From assembly GCF_001949145.1 (NCBI RefSeq), contig NW_019091454.1, positions 952,327 through 997,412 on the forward strand: a stretch of DNA of 45,086 nucleotides, written 5' to 3'. The position numbers and the translations under genes were made by a program. Below, piece after piece: positions 1 through 11,426 of this stretch. This stretch comes from Acanthaster planci (taxonomy: Eukaryota > Echinodermata > Asteroidea > Valvatida > Acanthasteridae). How positions within the stretch are numbered: the stretch's first letter is position 1; the number at the start of each line of letters is the position of its first letter. The notes beneath the pieces were generated by a model that was not told the DNA's origin, made no database searches, and saw only the letters and a list, made by a program, of their open reading frames with translations.

Positions 1-6
1 GATTCC

Positions 7-480
7 TTGCTTATGGGGCTTGAGCAGTTTGCCAGAGTATCTCTTCGAGCTACGGCCTCTCGTAGGGAATCGGCTGTTCTCACTATGACTATTTCCCACG
101 AGTCAATTAATTCTGCCCTCAAGAGTCTCCCTCTGTTTGATAAAGATATCTTTGTGGGCCAGTTTACCTCTCTCCTTCAAAGTGAGGTCAAGTGGATTGA
201 TAATGCATGGAAGATCTCCTTTCGTATGCCGTCCGACTCTCAACCCCGTGTTTCTCATTTGGCTCCCTGAGACTTCCACAACATTCCGCTCCTCTAATGC
301 ACCATCCTGGGAGGCCTCCTAGGCATGCTCGTCGACCTTTGCAACCTGCTTGGGAACAGACACGCTACTTGGCTCCAGCTGCCTGCAGTGCCCAGCGTGG
401 TGTCGCCTGCCACCCCCCGCGGTCTTTCGGGGGTCAGCGTAGGTGACTACTCCACCCCTTCTTCGGTCGTCAATCTCGAA
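7..480 (+). pseudogene. DIRS gag-like N-terminal region, broken
   Basis: A first open stretch (7-270) includes ALKSLPLFDKDIFVGQFTSL and VKWIDNAWKISFRMPSD, then stops. Further open stretches continue in other frames to the start of the RT region. Its position before the RT and its similarity to the start of element C (around 11040-11170, where a counterpart of VKWID is readable) support a DIRS ORF1 (gag-like) identity. Such proteins are thought to package the element RNA; that role is family knowledge. There is no classical start codon, and the frame is interrupted at 268-270. Only a C-terminal portion is present because the window begins inside the gene. Confidence 0.55.
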
Positions 481-2190
481 CCCGTTGGCGGCCGTCTTCT
501 AACTTTCACAGGGTTCTGGGGGGAAATAACATCGGATGGATGGGTTCTTGATACTCGAGTTCACGAGTGCCCCTCTTTCCAGCACCGTACTGCAGCCAAC
601 TCAAATCCCCGTGAATCAGTCCAAACACAAGGCTTTGGAGTCGGAAATTGCAAACCTGCTACAGAAACGGGCTATCGTTCCAATTCTCGAGCTTCATGCC
701 CGTAAGGGTTTCTGGTCCACCTTTTTTCTAACTCCAAAGAAAGATATGGGGAAATGGAGACCAATTCTCAACCTAAGGCCTATCAACCAATTCATTTGTC
801 CCAAGCACTTCCGGATGGAGACACTCTGCACAGTTCTTCACTCAATTTCCATTCCAGCTTGGGCATCCTCCATTGTCCTCAAGGATGCTTATCTTCTCTA
901 ACCTATTCATCCCAACGATCACATTGAGATCAAACCTACAAGTTTTGCGCTCTCCCATTCAGGCTTTCCACCTCACCAAGAGTCTTCACCAGACTGGTGC
1001 AAGCAGTGGGGACTTATCTTCGTCGTTCTGACGTTCTCATCTTTAAATGCCTGGACGACTGGTTAATCCTAGGTCGATCAAGGATCGAGGCCATCGCGAT
1101 GGTTTGCGCTCTTACAACTCATCTAAGATTCCTAATCAATCATGACAAGTCAAGGACAACTCCGTCATAGATGCCCATGCGTCTCGGAGCTGTTCTTCGA
1201 TCTTTGTCGCGGCATGGTTTTTCCTACTAATGCCCATGTGGATGATCTGATAAAGTGTGTTGCCCTGTTTCAAGTCGGTCAACGAATAAATGCTCGGGTG
1301 TGGCTTCAGCTTCTCGGTCTCATGGCCAGTCTTGTTGACCCTGTCCCTTGGTACTGACTCCACATGAGACCTTTCTAACTACGGCTCCTGTCTCACTTCA
1401 GACCACACACAGACTCACTGGACCTCCTCGTCCCAGTTCCAAGTTTTCTAAGTCATCTCCTGACGTGGTGGTTGTCCAAGACTAATCTCACCACCGGCCT
1501 TCCCTTTGCCCCTCCAGGTCACGACGTGGTACTGACTACAGACGCTTTGACCTATGGGTGGGGAGCCAGTCTGCCTCCGTATCAGATCTCCAGCCAGTGA
1601 GAACCAGCCATGCAAGACTCCCACATAAACGTTCTCGAGCTGCAGGCAATCTTCAATACTGTACATCACTTCCTGCCACTCCTGACAGACAAGACAGTTC
1701 TAGTTCGTTCAGACAATGCTACGGCTGTCACCTACATCAATTGTCAAGGGGGCACTCATTCGTCTACCCTTTGCTTGCTGGCCTGGGAGCTACTTCAGTG
1801 GTCCATCTGTCATTCTGTCCTGGTGCTTGCCGAGCACATTCCGGGTTACAGAACAATCTGGCCGATGCTCTCTCCTGGAGTAAGGTTTGCCCGACAGCAT
1901 GGACTCTTCAACCAGAAGTGGTCCGTGCTCTTTTTCAAGCAACCGACAGACCACATGTGGACCTTTTTGCCTCTCATCTGGATGCTCAACTTCCAACATT
2001 CTCCACTCAATTTCCGCATCCTCAGGCTTGGGCGACTGACACTCTGCGCATCTCTTGGAAAGGTCTCCTAGCCTACGCCTTTCGCCCCATTTTGCTGATA
2101 CCAAGGGTCCTGTCAAAGATATAGAAAGAACATTGCCGAATTCTTCCCATCGCTCCATTCTGGCTGAGGCAGCCATGGTTTCCCCGCATT
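481..2190 (+). pseudogene. DIRS reverse transcriptase-RNase H, broken
   Basis: The region opens with VGGRLLTFTGFWGEITSDGW (about 484-543), a typical DIRS lead-in. After a frameshift come the fingers motif LTPKKDMGKWRPILNLRPIN (about 730-789) and motif A, VLKDAYLL, with its Asp kept but a stop at 900-902. Motif B follows in another frame (RLSTSPRVFTRLV, about 962). Motif C reads CLDDWLI, with both catalytic Asp codons at 1054-1059. RNase H starts near 1527 (TTDALTYGWGAS) and continues with NVLELQAIFN, VRSDNATAVTYINCQGG and HIPG. The tail has PHVDLFASHLD and HPQAWATDTL. The key residues survive, but at least four frame changes and several stops make it non-functional. Confidence 0.85.
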
Positions 2191-3328
2191 GTGAGGCTGT
2201 TAGTTGACATTCCCCTGTTGCTCCCTCAGGGCCACGACCTGCTTTTCCAACCCGGCTCTCGCCATCTCCATCTAGATCCTCTTCGCCAACACCTAACGTG
2301 TTGGATATTGTCCAACTATCCTTTCAGCAGGCAGGGCTTTCTCAAGATGCTGCCGCCCTGGCTGCCAGAGGCAGACAGCTGTCAACGAGAAAGATCTATG
2401 ACAGCCACATTTGACATTTCTACTGCTGGTGTAGACAACATTCTGCGAATCCAACTGAAGCAACTCTTTCCCTTGTAACAGAGTTCTTCTACCGTTCGGC
2501 TTTTGGCGGCTATCCACGGTGGGTTTCGCGATGGATCCTCTATCTCTATTAATCTTCAATGCCCAATTCAAGTAACACTGTGATCCATCATCTTCTTCAA
2601 GGCATGTTTATTGAATGTCCCCCAACCTGGCGACTCACTCCTTCATGGAATCTGGGGGGTGTCCTTCGACTTTTGATTAACCCGCCTTTTGAACCAGCGG
2701 GACAAGCTACCCTACTTCATTTGATTATGAAGCTGGCCTTCCTTTTGGCCGTCGTCACTGCTCGATGAGGCTGCGAGATTAAAGCACTGTCCATTGCTGA
2801 TGGCCATATTCGATGGGAACCTCTCGGGGTTCATCTAATTCCAGAGATTGGCTTTCTTACCAAGAACCAAATACCTTCATTTCAACCACTGGACATCTTC
2901 GTCCCATCCATCCGGTCATTAGCCTCATCTACCTCCGACAAAATCTGGTGTCCTGTCCGGACACTCAAATGGTATCTCCACTGGACTAAGGACATCCGAA
3001 GGCAAATAACTCAATTACTCATTACATCTACTAAGCCTCACCGTGCAGTTTCCAGAGACACTATTGCCATGTGGGTGGTTCCACTATTAGGTTTGCAAAT
3101 TCAGACTGGCCCACTGCTTCTGATGATCAATGTCGACACCACTTACGTGCTCACGATGTTCGGGCTGTCTCTTCCTCATGGGATTATTTCAAAGGCGTCC
3201 CGATTTCAGACATTTGTGAAGCCGCTAGTTGGCAATCCCCCTCAACATTTACCTCTTGTTATCTCTGTGATTTTTTGCAGGGGGATCATTCTTACGGACT
3301 AGCCATGCTCAAGACGGGATTTCAGTAG
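2191..3328 (+). pseudogene. DIRS tyrosine recombinase, broken
   Basis: This is the catalytic region of a tyrosine recombinase, which integrates DIRS circles by strand exchange instead of a DDE integrase. The box I region reads LIMKLAFLLAVVTAR, directly followed by a TGA at 2766-2768. Open sequence then continues (LSIADGHIRWEPLGVHLIPE). Box II is kept in the frame around 3140-3290: HDVRAVSSSWDYFKG gives the H-x-x-R pair, then CEAASWQSP gives the Trp/His position, and TSCYLCDFL the nucleophilic Tyr. Two overlapping frames run at 3069-3328, a sign of a frameshift. Element B holds a second copy with a better box I and a worse box II. Confidence 0.8.
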
Positions 3329-3497
3329 CTCCAAGTGGGTGCACTCAAGACATTTTCATAGTGTGTTGTTCTTCGTGCCTACCTCATGCAGTTCTTTACT
3401 AATTTGTCATGTTTGTTCATTGCAGGCTGTACGTGACTCTTCCTGGGGTTCAGGGTTGTCAGTGCGCTCTCGCCTTCCCGCTGTCCTCTGGTTCGGC

Positions 3498-3810
3498 GCA
3501 TATGTATTGGTAATCTGCAAAGGTTGCAGGCAGTAGACTCTCCCCCACCTAGAGTGGGACGAGTCTACTACTGCATACCTACCAGAAGACTAATCTCCCT
3601 CCCTCCTCCCCTCGCGGCCTCGGCAAACTTTACACATCAAAAGAGAGGAAGAACATGGCGCCTCCTTTGCGGGAGTCGAGCGAGTGAGGGCACACTGCCG
3701 GAGATCAAAAATTTAGCGAATGGAAGTAATGGACTAGGAAATAATGCATATGTATTGGTAATCTGGTAGGTATGCAGTAATAGACTCGTCCCCCCCCAGG
3801 TGGGGGGATA
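3498..3810 (+). repeat. DIRS A 3' terminal module: direct repeat, hairpin, inverted repeat
   Basis: A 20-bp box GCATATGTATTGGTAATCTG occurs at 3498-3517 and, identical, at 3746-3765. Next to the first copy is a hairpin: AGTAGACTC (3532-3540) pairs with GAGTCTACT (3561-3569), around an inner CCCAC/GTGGG. An 18-bp perfect inverted repeat overlaps it: 3569-3586 (TACTGCATACCTACCAGA) pairs with 3762-3779. A second C-rich hairpin start (GACTCGTCCCC...GGTGGGGGG) follows the second box. DIRS elements carry an internal complementary region that matches both termini, and this arrangement fits that. Elements B and C repeat the layout at similar spacing, with a shared GAACATGGC motif between the boxes. 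Confidence 0.75.
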
Positions 3811-5155
3811 TATTTAATTTAAAGTTGAATTTGTACAAAGATTGCTGTATTCTGCTCCCGTATGTGGTAATACTCTAGACTGATTATTACAAAGTTGCCA
3901 CAATAGTATAAGACTCGGTGGGTCCAAGTTGACTCTGGTTGGGTCCATGTTGGCGTGAGTCCAAGTTAGTTACAGGTCCAAGTTGGCATTGGTCCGAGCT
4001 GGCATGGGTCCAAGTTGGTTTAGGTCTGAGTTGACCTGATGGAGTGAAGTGGAAATGGGGCGAAGTGACCAACAACCGATTCAGCCCAAGTTTCACAGGT
4101 TTGGGTACTCCTGTACTGACCACATTATTTCCTGTGGCGTATGAATAGTCTGTTGCCACTGCATGTGAACACGAGTGCACTGTCCCATGTATGCCACGCA
4201 AGTTACATTCCAATCCACCTTCAACGTCTCGTACTCTTTCATTTCAGAACAAATCTCACAATTATTTTGACCAGCTAAGAGTGAGATTTTAGGTTTATGC
4301 ATCTTAGAGATTAATGAATAATATTGTGCATTTTCTACACATCATCAAAATTTCTCGTGTTAATGCATTTGGGCTGTAACGATGCCAGTTTACATATATC
4401 CTCACACATGCTTCATGCAGGCCTATTGTGCCTTTCTCAATATGTCATCAACCCAACACAAACACAAAATTTGACCTCATGTGCTTGCGAAATCGGCCAA
4501 GTTGCTTGTGGACAGAAATTGCCTCTTATTTCTCTTGTTTTGATTTTCGGAAGATATTGATTTCTGAGTGGCCAATCTGGTTCTTCATCACACACGTGAA
4601 GTTTCTTTTGATGTAGAAGCAAAATCTTTCTGATAAGAAAAGATACGCAATGAAAAGATGCAAAACGAACTTAGGCAGTGATATTTTTTATTTGTGGATT
4701 ATGCAGAATAGGAGCTTTGTATTAGTTTTAATGTGCCATAATCTAAACTTCAGTAATAGAAATAGCATATGTTATCTGTTGTTCTAAAGATAATTATCTT
4801 TTGACAAAGTTAATTAAAAATCGTTATTGTACTATGATCAACTGACAGTGAGTTAATGACTGGATGAATACTGGTTTTACATACATTTGAAGTAACTACA
4901 GTTGACAAAGGGTAGATCACTTGAAACCCAAAAATCAACCACCCCCTCAAAATATGGCATTTCTATAATGTACATGGAGCTGCAAAATGACCATTCAGAT
5001 TTCAAGCTCATTTTGCTATGACAAGCCACGAATGTATACCAAGTAGGTACTTTTGGAACCTGTGGCTCTGTCTCTGTGTTAACGTATACATTACAGTATA
5101 CATTCATTCATTCGATCACTCCTAATATTTGATATTTTGCATGCCTTCTTTCTAG
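3811..5155. other. Non-coding, probable host intron
   Basis: AT-rich DNA without convincing coding signal, apart from the minisatellite at 3920-4038. A candidate mini-exon lies at 4247-4279, after TTTCATTTCAG and before GTGAGATTT, but it is only 33 bp and its peptide has no recognisable similarity, so it is not called. Confidence 0.5.
3920..4038 (+). repeat. Degenerate minisatellite, 15-21-bp unit
   Basis: Seven units follow the theme GGTCCAAGTTGGCATG, starting near 3920, 3941, 3959, 3975, 3991, 4007 and 4023. The last four are regularly 16 bp long; the first three vary in length. Confidence 0.8.
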
Positions 5156-5235
5156 GTTCGGTTTGACACTTTTCTATCATCCCCTGACAGTTTTGTCCTC
5201 TCACAGTGTCACTTGATCAACAGTCCTGCCTTGAG
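5156..5235 (+). CDS. COG6: Penultimate coding exon, probable COG6 (conserved oligomeric Golgi complex subunit 6)
   Basis: An 80-bp exon lies between a polypyrimidine tract with AG (GCCTTCTTTCTAG, ending 5155) and a good donor (GAG/GTAAAT at 5236). It reads VRFDTFLSSPDSFVLSQCHL and then INSPAL, ending with two bases of an Arg codon. The next exon (13961) begins with exactly the one base needed to complete that codon and continues in frame to a stop. I recognise the joined C-terminus as resembling COG6, a subunit of the COG complex that tethers vesicles in retrograde traffic within the Golgi; that is from memory of the family, not a search. A cryptic acceptor lies at 5206. Earlier exons were not found and should lie left of the window. 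Exon status is quite sure, the COG6 name less so. Confidence 0.6.
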
Positions 5236-6379
5236 GTAAATATATTTTCAAGTGTAATTAATTTTGTATTTTTTGCCATGCCCGACATGTATTTTAACAC
5301 TGTATACTCGGTGTATAATCAGTGTGTGCCCCCAAAAATCCCAACAAAATCCCCAAATCCAAAATTAATTAACATTTCCCTGGTGCAAATCCATCCCTGA
5401 AATAGTTGTAAATGTAATGTCTGAAAATACATTTGTATAAAAAGTGAAATTTTTCACAGCTCCCGGATGTTTTCTCTGCAGTTGTGATTGGAACCAATAT
5501 AGGCTTTGTCATGTCTGGTGAAAAAAATCCTGGCATTATTCCTTTGTCAAAAAAACATTGCCCACAATGGGGTCTCCCTCATACATTTTGTACATTGGGT
5601 TTTGACACATGCAGTGAAGCTGTTTCATTTTTTTTAAGTGTCCAAATATTTTTTTTACCAATAACAGCATCTGAAAATGTGTGTCATGTTGTAGTCTTTG
5701 CTACCAGTGGTCTGTGTAGATTGGCAAATACTATCTGGTTTTTTATGGCTAGAAATCAGGTTTCTCAGCACAGATTTTGTTTTTAATGAATTGCACTCCC
5801 GTACAAATTATATGGTCTCCTACGTGCACATACCCTTGCCCATCGTTCATATGCAGATTTCCAATGTGCCTAATTCGCTGAAAAGACTTGATTATGCATG
5901 CTGCCCCTTGACCCTCCACAATGCACTGCGATCCGGTGTTTGTGAATTGACTTCATTCCTGTAACGAAGAGTGATTTCTTGTATTTTGGTAAGAGTGCTT
6001 ATTTTCATATCTCATTCTTAGCATGCTGTGTTTTTTGTTGTTCTTTTTTGCCCCTTTTTTTCTGTGAATCATATACATGTTTGGGTGTGACTTACCGTGA
6101 TGCATTGTGTTGAGTATGGCTATTGAACAGGGCTGGGCAGCCCTTTGTTCTCTATGTGGTGCGTGCATACGAATAATGACGGCCCAATGCTATATGGGTC
6201 TGGCAGCGGAGCTGGTGGGCTGCCCCGCTCTTTTGTGGTGCAGTTTTGCATTATCCAATTAGCGGCCTCGGCGAGGAGAGACCCAGTGGAGTGAATAGGC
6301 CAGGGTTGAGCGTGCTCTGCCGCAACACTACCCCGGACCTTTATCTACAAGATCGGGCTGAGCGAGCGGTACCGTAACA
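5236..6379. other. Non-coding, 5' part of the 8.7-kb intron
   Basis: AT-rich DNA with no coding signal I can support. From about 6125 the composition becomes more GC-rich (GGGCTGGGCAGCCC palindrome near 6129), probably the non-coding start of DIRS element B: the same GGCTGGGCAG decamer appears in B's 3' module. Confidence 0.45.
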
Positions 6380-6639
6380 ATGCCCTTGATCACTGATGAC
6401 TACTCCATTCACCCATTCCAGGTTCTTAGGTTCTTCCTTCCGGTTCTACGACCGGATTACCGCGCATAAGAAATGCAAGAAATCCCACTCTACACCTAGG
6501 CAAGATATTTCTTCAGCGGGTTTGATGACGGCAGTCCACTCTCTCGGAGATGCTGTCCATCTTAGCCAGCCGCCTTGAGTCAATCTCCACTCCCTTGGTG
6601 ACTGCCCCGGATCCGGATGGCCTGTTTGAAGATCTCCTT

Positions 6640-7140
6640 CTTTATTCTCACACGGATTTAGTGATGTACATCAACCGCCAGGGCGGCACTCGCTTTCCTC
6701 AACTCGGCGCCCTTGCTTGGCACCTCTTCTCGTGGACGGACAATCACGAGATCACCCTCCAAGCCATCCACATAGCGGAAACCAGCAACAGCATAGCAGT
6801 CACACTCTCTGGGGTGCCATCCGACCAACAGGGTGGATTCTTCACCCGAACGTGGTAAGCCATATCTTTGCGAGGATCGAGCATCCCCATATCAACCTCT
6901 TCACTTCCACCAACAAAACCTATCTCTCGAAGTTCTGCTCCAGGTTCCCTCACCCACGGGCATGGGCTACAGGCACCCTACAGTTCGACTGGTCGGGCCT
7001 TCTGGTGTATGTCTTTTCTTCAATATCCTCTGCATCCTGTAAAAGATAGAACAGGGCCACGTCGGGTCCTCCTCATCGCCCCGTTCTGGCCTTGCCAACC
7101 GTGGTTTCCGAGACTGACAATACTCCTGGTAGGTTGGTAG
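6640..7140 (+). pseudogene. DIRS B RNase H and C-terminal tail, broken
   Basis: The readable remnant is DLVMYINRQGGTRFPQLGAL followed by AWHLFSWTDNHEITLQAIHI, matching the YINCQGG part and following residues of element A. After a frame change come HPHINLFTSTN, HPRAWATGTLQFDW and LLIAPFWPCQPWFPR, the tail that precedes the recombinase. The N-terminal catalytic part of RNase H is missing because of the deletion that removed the RT. Stops at 6855-6857 and 7048 interrupt it. Confidence 0.7.
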
Positions 7141-8210
7141 GACATTCTTCATCAACCCAAGTCAGGAGTCCTCTGTCCAGCACTGGGGGGGTCTTCACTT
7201 GCTGGACGTTGTCCAACAATCCTTCCAAGTGTCAGGCCTTTCTGCACATGCTGCGTCCATGGCGGCCCGGGGTCGATGACTGTCCACTCGTAAAATTTAC
7301 AGCAGCCGACTACAACATTTTACAAGATGGTGCATTGACCATGATGTTTCTCCAACTGAAGCTCCTGTGCATTCCATCACAGACTTTTTCTTGTTTCTGT
7401 TCCACTTGGGCCTCCAGATTGCCACCGTCCGCAACTACCGGTCGGCCTTGGCAGCCGTTCACTCGGGCTTTGGCGATGGATTGACGGTCTCTGATAATGC
7501 TGCCATCCACCTTCTTCCTTGAGGAATGTTTGTCGATCATCCTTATGTCAAATGCCTCGTTCTATGCTGGGACCTTGGAAGCGTCTTACGCGTTCTTGCC
7601 GGTCCCCCTTTGAGCCACTTTCTGATGCATCTAATCTCCATCTCAGCATCAAACTGGTGTTCCTCCTTGCGGTCATTACATTGAGACGTGGTAGCGAACT
7701 GCATGCTCTATTGATTGCCGAAGGTCACATCCGCCGGGAGCCGCATGGGGTTTGCCTTATCCCAGCCATCAAGTTTGTGACAATCAAAGACGCCTACCTT
7801 GCGGCCTCTCAACATATTCTTTCCCAAGATTGCCTCACTTTCGGGAGATGACTCTGACAAGATAAGGTGTCCAGTTTGCACTCTCAAGTGGTACCTTGCC
7901 AGGACCAAGCATTGCCAAGAGTCTTAATTCCCAGCTCTTCATCACTACAACAAAACCCTTTCGTCCAGCGTCAAAGGACATTATTGCCCAATGGACGGTC
8001 TCGGCCATCTTCTTCACGAACCAAGACTGGCAGGTACAACATGACGAGATGACCCAATCTCACGTCAGGGCCCTCGATGTTCAGGCCGCTTCGGCGTCAT
8101 GGTCATACTTCAGAGAAGTTCCTCTAGCAGAAATCTGCCAGGCGGCTTGCTGAAGATCCCCCTCCACCTTCACCGAGTGCTATCTGAAGGATGTTCTGCA
8201 GAGCAAAACA
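7141..8210 (+). pseudogene. DIRS B tyrosine recombinase, broken
   Basis: The box I region is well kept: LSIKLVFLLAVITLRRGSEL (within 7519-7851) has the catalytic Arg in an LRRGSEL setting. Then come AEGHIRREPHGVCLIP and, after further frame changes, the box II region HVRALDVQAASASWSYFREV (about 8060-8120) with AEICQAACW and TECYLKDVL. The H-D-V-R of element A has become L-D-V-Q here, so the catalytic His/Arg pair is lost, while the final Tyr remains in a shifted frame. The N-terminal DNA-binding part (around 7190-7480) is spread over several frames. Confidence 0.75.
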
Positions 8211-8404
8211 GCCCTTGGCACAGCGACCTTGCGCTTGGCGGTCCGGACAGTGCCCAGCACAGTCCCAGGCCGGATGGTGAATACTTAATCATAGACATTT
8301 CTTTCTTCTAGTGAGTGTTCGCTTGAGTGACGCCCACCTTTGTTCTTTTAGTAATTACATGTACACTCCCGTCGCCAACCTGCCTCCGGGGTACGGTGCC
8401 ACTC

Positions 8405-8745
8405 TGCATATGTAGGCTGGGCAGGGGTATATGAACGCAGGAGACTCCTCCCCCACATTAGTGTGGGTCGTGTCTCTGAGTGATAATTACCCCTGCCCAG
8501 CCTTTCCCACCCATCCTTCCCCACTTTGGCTCTAGGGGTTTTCTCTGCTTTGAAGAGAAGGATGAACATGGCAGTGGGATCGCAGTGCATTGTGGAGGGT
8601 CAAGGGGCAGCATGCATAATCAAGTCTTTTCAGCAAATTGTAATAGGCACATGGGAAATGTGTATGCGTAGGCTGGGCAGGGGTAAGTATCACTAGGAGA
8701 CCCGACCCACACTGATGTGGGGTCAGAGTTTACTTCACTCAAATT
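8405..8745 (+). repeat. DIRS B 3' terminal module
   Basis: A 16-bp box AGGCTGGGCAGGGGTA lies at 8414-8429 and again, identical, at 8670-8685. Its exact reverse complement lies between them at 8488-8503. Beside the first box is a hairpin, GAGAC (8441-8445) with GTCTC (8472-8476) and inner CCCACA/TGTGGG. After the second box a similar hairpin-like stretch occurs (GGAGACCCGACCCACACTGATGTGGGGTC, read from about 8697). GAACATGGC (about 8562) and CAGTGCATTGTGG lie between the boxes, as in element C. Box spacing is 256 bp. Confidence 0.75.
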
Positions 8746-10136
8746 ACCTGTAGTTACTAATGCATATATCCCTTTCATACAAAATAGAGCATGTAGTAAA
8801 AGGACTTGCTGACATCCACATAAGGTTTCCCCCTCACAGAAAAGGAGGGTTAGATTTATTTTAGTGGTAGGGAACATCATAAAGTGTATTAATAGTGTTG
8901 GGGTTGTCCATGGCCAAAGGACTAGGAACAGTGATGGAAACCATCTACAAAACTCCAGCTTAAAATAGTGTTCACAGGTCTGAAAAGTGGGTATTCTCAT
9001 CAAATTTTCCTACGCAAACATAAGGGAATATCCATATTAGGTATTCAAGTTAAGTACTTGTGGGTGTGTGTATGGGGTGGTATGTACTAGCATACGTTAG
9101 TCGCGTGTGAAACGATGTTTTCTAAATGCTCCCATTTCAACATGAATCACTTTCCTAAGTTATTTTCTTACACATACAAATATTTCACAGAATTAAAGTA
9201 CTGAATACTTGTCTCATCAGATGCAATCCTCGGCTCTCACGGTTCTGACTTAATATTTCAATAAAATGTTTGTGTTATATACCACCTAAACTTGGTCGCT
9301 GCATATGATTCATCGACTTGAATACTAAAAAAGTACATCACCCTGCTCCTCATAATTGACTAAATCCTTTGACCAATCAAAATGCAGCTAACATGACTAA
9401 CTTGAAGCCTAAAACCAATTTCTTATAAAAGGGTCACCCCCTCATTTCAAAGAAATATTCCTTGAAAAAAGGTCAGTGTGGGGTGCACTAACCTCAGCTC
9501 CCATATTCCATGGCACGCAGACTAAGTTTTATCAATGGTCCAACTAATAGGGAATAGGAATTTGACGGAATGGAATGGGCATTAGGTAGGATGAGGTAGG
9601 AATGAGGCTACATTGTTATTAATTAAACTTAAAAAATAAAAGGGGCATTATCACAATGGAATTCTCAATGCAGTTTGGGTATGTATGTCTTGGGTCTTGT
9701 TATTGTCAGTAGTATTGTTTGAGCACATGCACCTTGGAAACCATTGGTAGGTAAGTAGAAGTACCCTTTTCAAAGTTGAAAGCTGTTACAAATACCAGAT
9801 ATAATAAAGCAATTGCACTGAAACAGAAAATAAAAGACGGCTAATCCACCACCATGACTAGAAACCAACACAAAAAGTATAAAAATACCAAGTACATATA
9901 GTTAAAAATGCTACATATATTGACATAGAGACAAAAAGACCTTGTACGTGACGTGGTTACGAGGGCAAAAAGCATTTAAGATAGTTACATTCCTCGTTAT
10001 AAAAGTAAGTTTTCAAAATATGATTAAAAAACAATCAGGGGTTTCAGTCCCCAAAACTTACAGGTGCTTGCCAATTTGAGTTTGATAAAAGAGTTTAATT
10101 GGAAAATGACTAGGTAGGAGTGTAAGGTATCAGCAA
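8746..10136. other. Non-coding, middle of the intron
   Basis: AT-rich sequence with short homopolymer and TG-rich runs. Short open frames (for example the minus-strand one at 8620-9003) have no recognisable features. I see no gene or clear repeat. Confidence 0.45.
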
Positions 10137-10790
10137 ATGTATTGTATTGGCTGCATAAGACCAACAGGGATCATGCGCCAAAGGTTGAGTCAGTACCGGT
10201 TTGCTTGCTTCCTCATTTCCTTTTGTACATTCTTTGTGGCTTTAGGCCTGGTAAGATTCAAACGAGTGGACGTCATCGAATCAAAATACTTCAGGGCCTG
10301 TTCATGCACAGACACGGTATAATCCTCCCACTCCTGTCTGTCTGTCTCATTGATTGCCTTCAAGAAAACATGGATTTTCTCTGGATCCTTTGCCTCCCCC
10401 GGTTGATTTGCTTGCAACCAACCTGCTCTGACTTCAGCAATTTCTTCAGAGACATCTGAAGGTTACATCTGACAAGACAATGGTCTGTATCCCCATCAGC
10501 AGAATGAATCACTCTCGTGTGGAGAACTTTTTTGAGAAGGCTCCTGCTGCAGAGAATTTGGTCGAGTTCGTGCCAGTGCCATGATCTTGGGTGCTGCCAG
10601 GTGGTCTTATGGGAGAGCCGTCCAGTGAAGTAGGTGTTGGTCACACAAAGACGCTGGTCCCTGCATATCTCCAAGACACGCTGCCCATTGTTGTTCATAT
10701 GCTGACACCCTGTTTGCCTAGGCAGTCTGGCCACTTAAGATACAATTACAGTAGAAAAGTGGCAGACTCTCTTGCAAGACTCCCTTCCGC
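10137..10790 (-). pseudogene. LINE (non-LTR retrotransposon) endonuclease fragment
   Basis: On the minus strand, 10734-10360 reads NNNGQRVLEICRDQRLCVTN, then TYFTGRLSHKTTWQHPRSWH and LDQILCSR. It ends in SADGDTDHCLVRC. This is the C-terminal half of an apurinic-type endonuclease domain of the LINE class: N-G near its start, an H-K-T-T-W-x-H-P-R-S block and a final D-H pair. That domain nicks target DNA to prime reverse transcription. An adjoining frame (10417-10190) probably continues into the spacer before the RT, but no RT motifs follow. The fragment lacks both ends and is opposite in direction to the surrounding DIRS elements. Confidence 0.7.
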
Positions 10791-11426
10791 ATGATGACAA
10801 AACTGGAGAGAGTGTTGTCACGGTTGCCAGTGTGCTGCCTTCCTACTCCTCTCAAAATACCTTGACAATATGCCTATGAAGAGGAACTCGCCCCTTTCTC
10901 CTAATCTCGCTCTGATCACTGGATGAAGGCCTTCATGCTACGTCCAAACAGTTCTCACGAATTTCTTCCCTAGCAACCGCCACGCCCAGATCAAACACTC
11001 TGGAGGCTATGAATATTTATTAGGGCATCTAATCTAGACTTCAAGATCTCCCACTCTACAGTAAAGACTTCTTCAGTGGCCATTTCATGGATAACCTGAA
11101 AATGGAGTTGAAATGGATCGACACCACCTGCAAGTTGAGTTTTCAAGTGTCCCTCCCTCCAAACACTAACCAGTCCGTGAGTCATAGATGCTGACATTTC
11201 AAACTTCCCTCACAGCCTACAAACTCAAGCCCCTCTCAGTCCTTTGGTCCTCCGTTGCCCAGTATGACCAGTCTCCGGGCCTCCTTCCATGCTTCTACCA
11301 TGCAACACTGTGGACACAGGGAAACACCTTGCACAACCCGGTCCCTACGGGGGATGGCACTGGTGACTCACAGGTTCACTCACAGCCTCCAAACCCGTCG
11401 GTGGCCATCTTCAGTCTTTTGCAATT

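Larger units (their letters stand above)
1..3810 (+). mobile_element. DIRS-like retrotransposon A (5' end outside window)
   Basis: The order of broken domains is gag-like, reverse transcriptase, RNase H, tyrosine recombinase, then a non-coding 3' module with direct and inverted repeats. RT followed by RNase H and a tyrosine recombinase instead of a DDE integrase is characteristic of the DIRS superfamily. The left end lies outside the window, so the left terminal repeat cannot be seen. All domains are on the + strand but spread over different frames with stops, so this copy is dead. It lies upstream of the 5156-5235 exon in the sense direction, probably inside a host intron. Elements B and C are relatives with different internal deletions. 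Confidence 0.85.
6380..8745 (+). mobile_element. DIRS-like retrotransposon B, RT domain deleted
   Basis: The element runs on the + strand from a gag-like stretch (about 6390-6640) directly into RNase H (6650 onward), then the recombinase and the 3' module. Compared with element A, the whole RT region (motifs A to C) is absent, so an internal deletion joins gag to RNase H. It lies in the sense direction inside the intron between the exons at 5156 and 13961. The left edge is approximate. Confidence 0.75.

Noticed and set aside
1448-2176. Minus-strand frames opposite DIRS A
   Set aside because: Shadows of the RNase H region, whose plus-strand motifs are clear.
3887-4213. 108-codon minus-strand ORF
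   Set aside because: It reads through the minisatellite; the repeated QLGP peptides are a product of the DNA repeat.
4247-4279. Additional COG6 mini-exon between TTTCATTTCAG and GTGAGATTT
   Set aside because: Only 33 bp, its 11-residue peptide has no recognisable similarity, and GT/AG pairs of this quality are common by chance.
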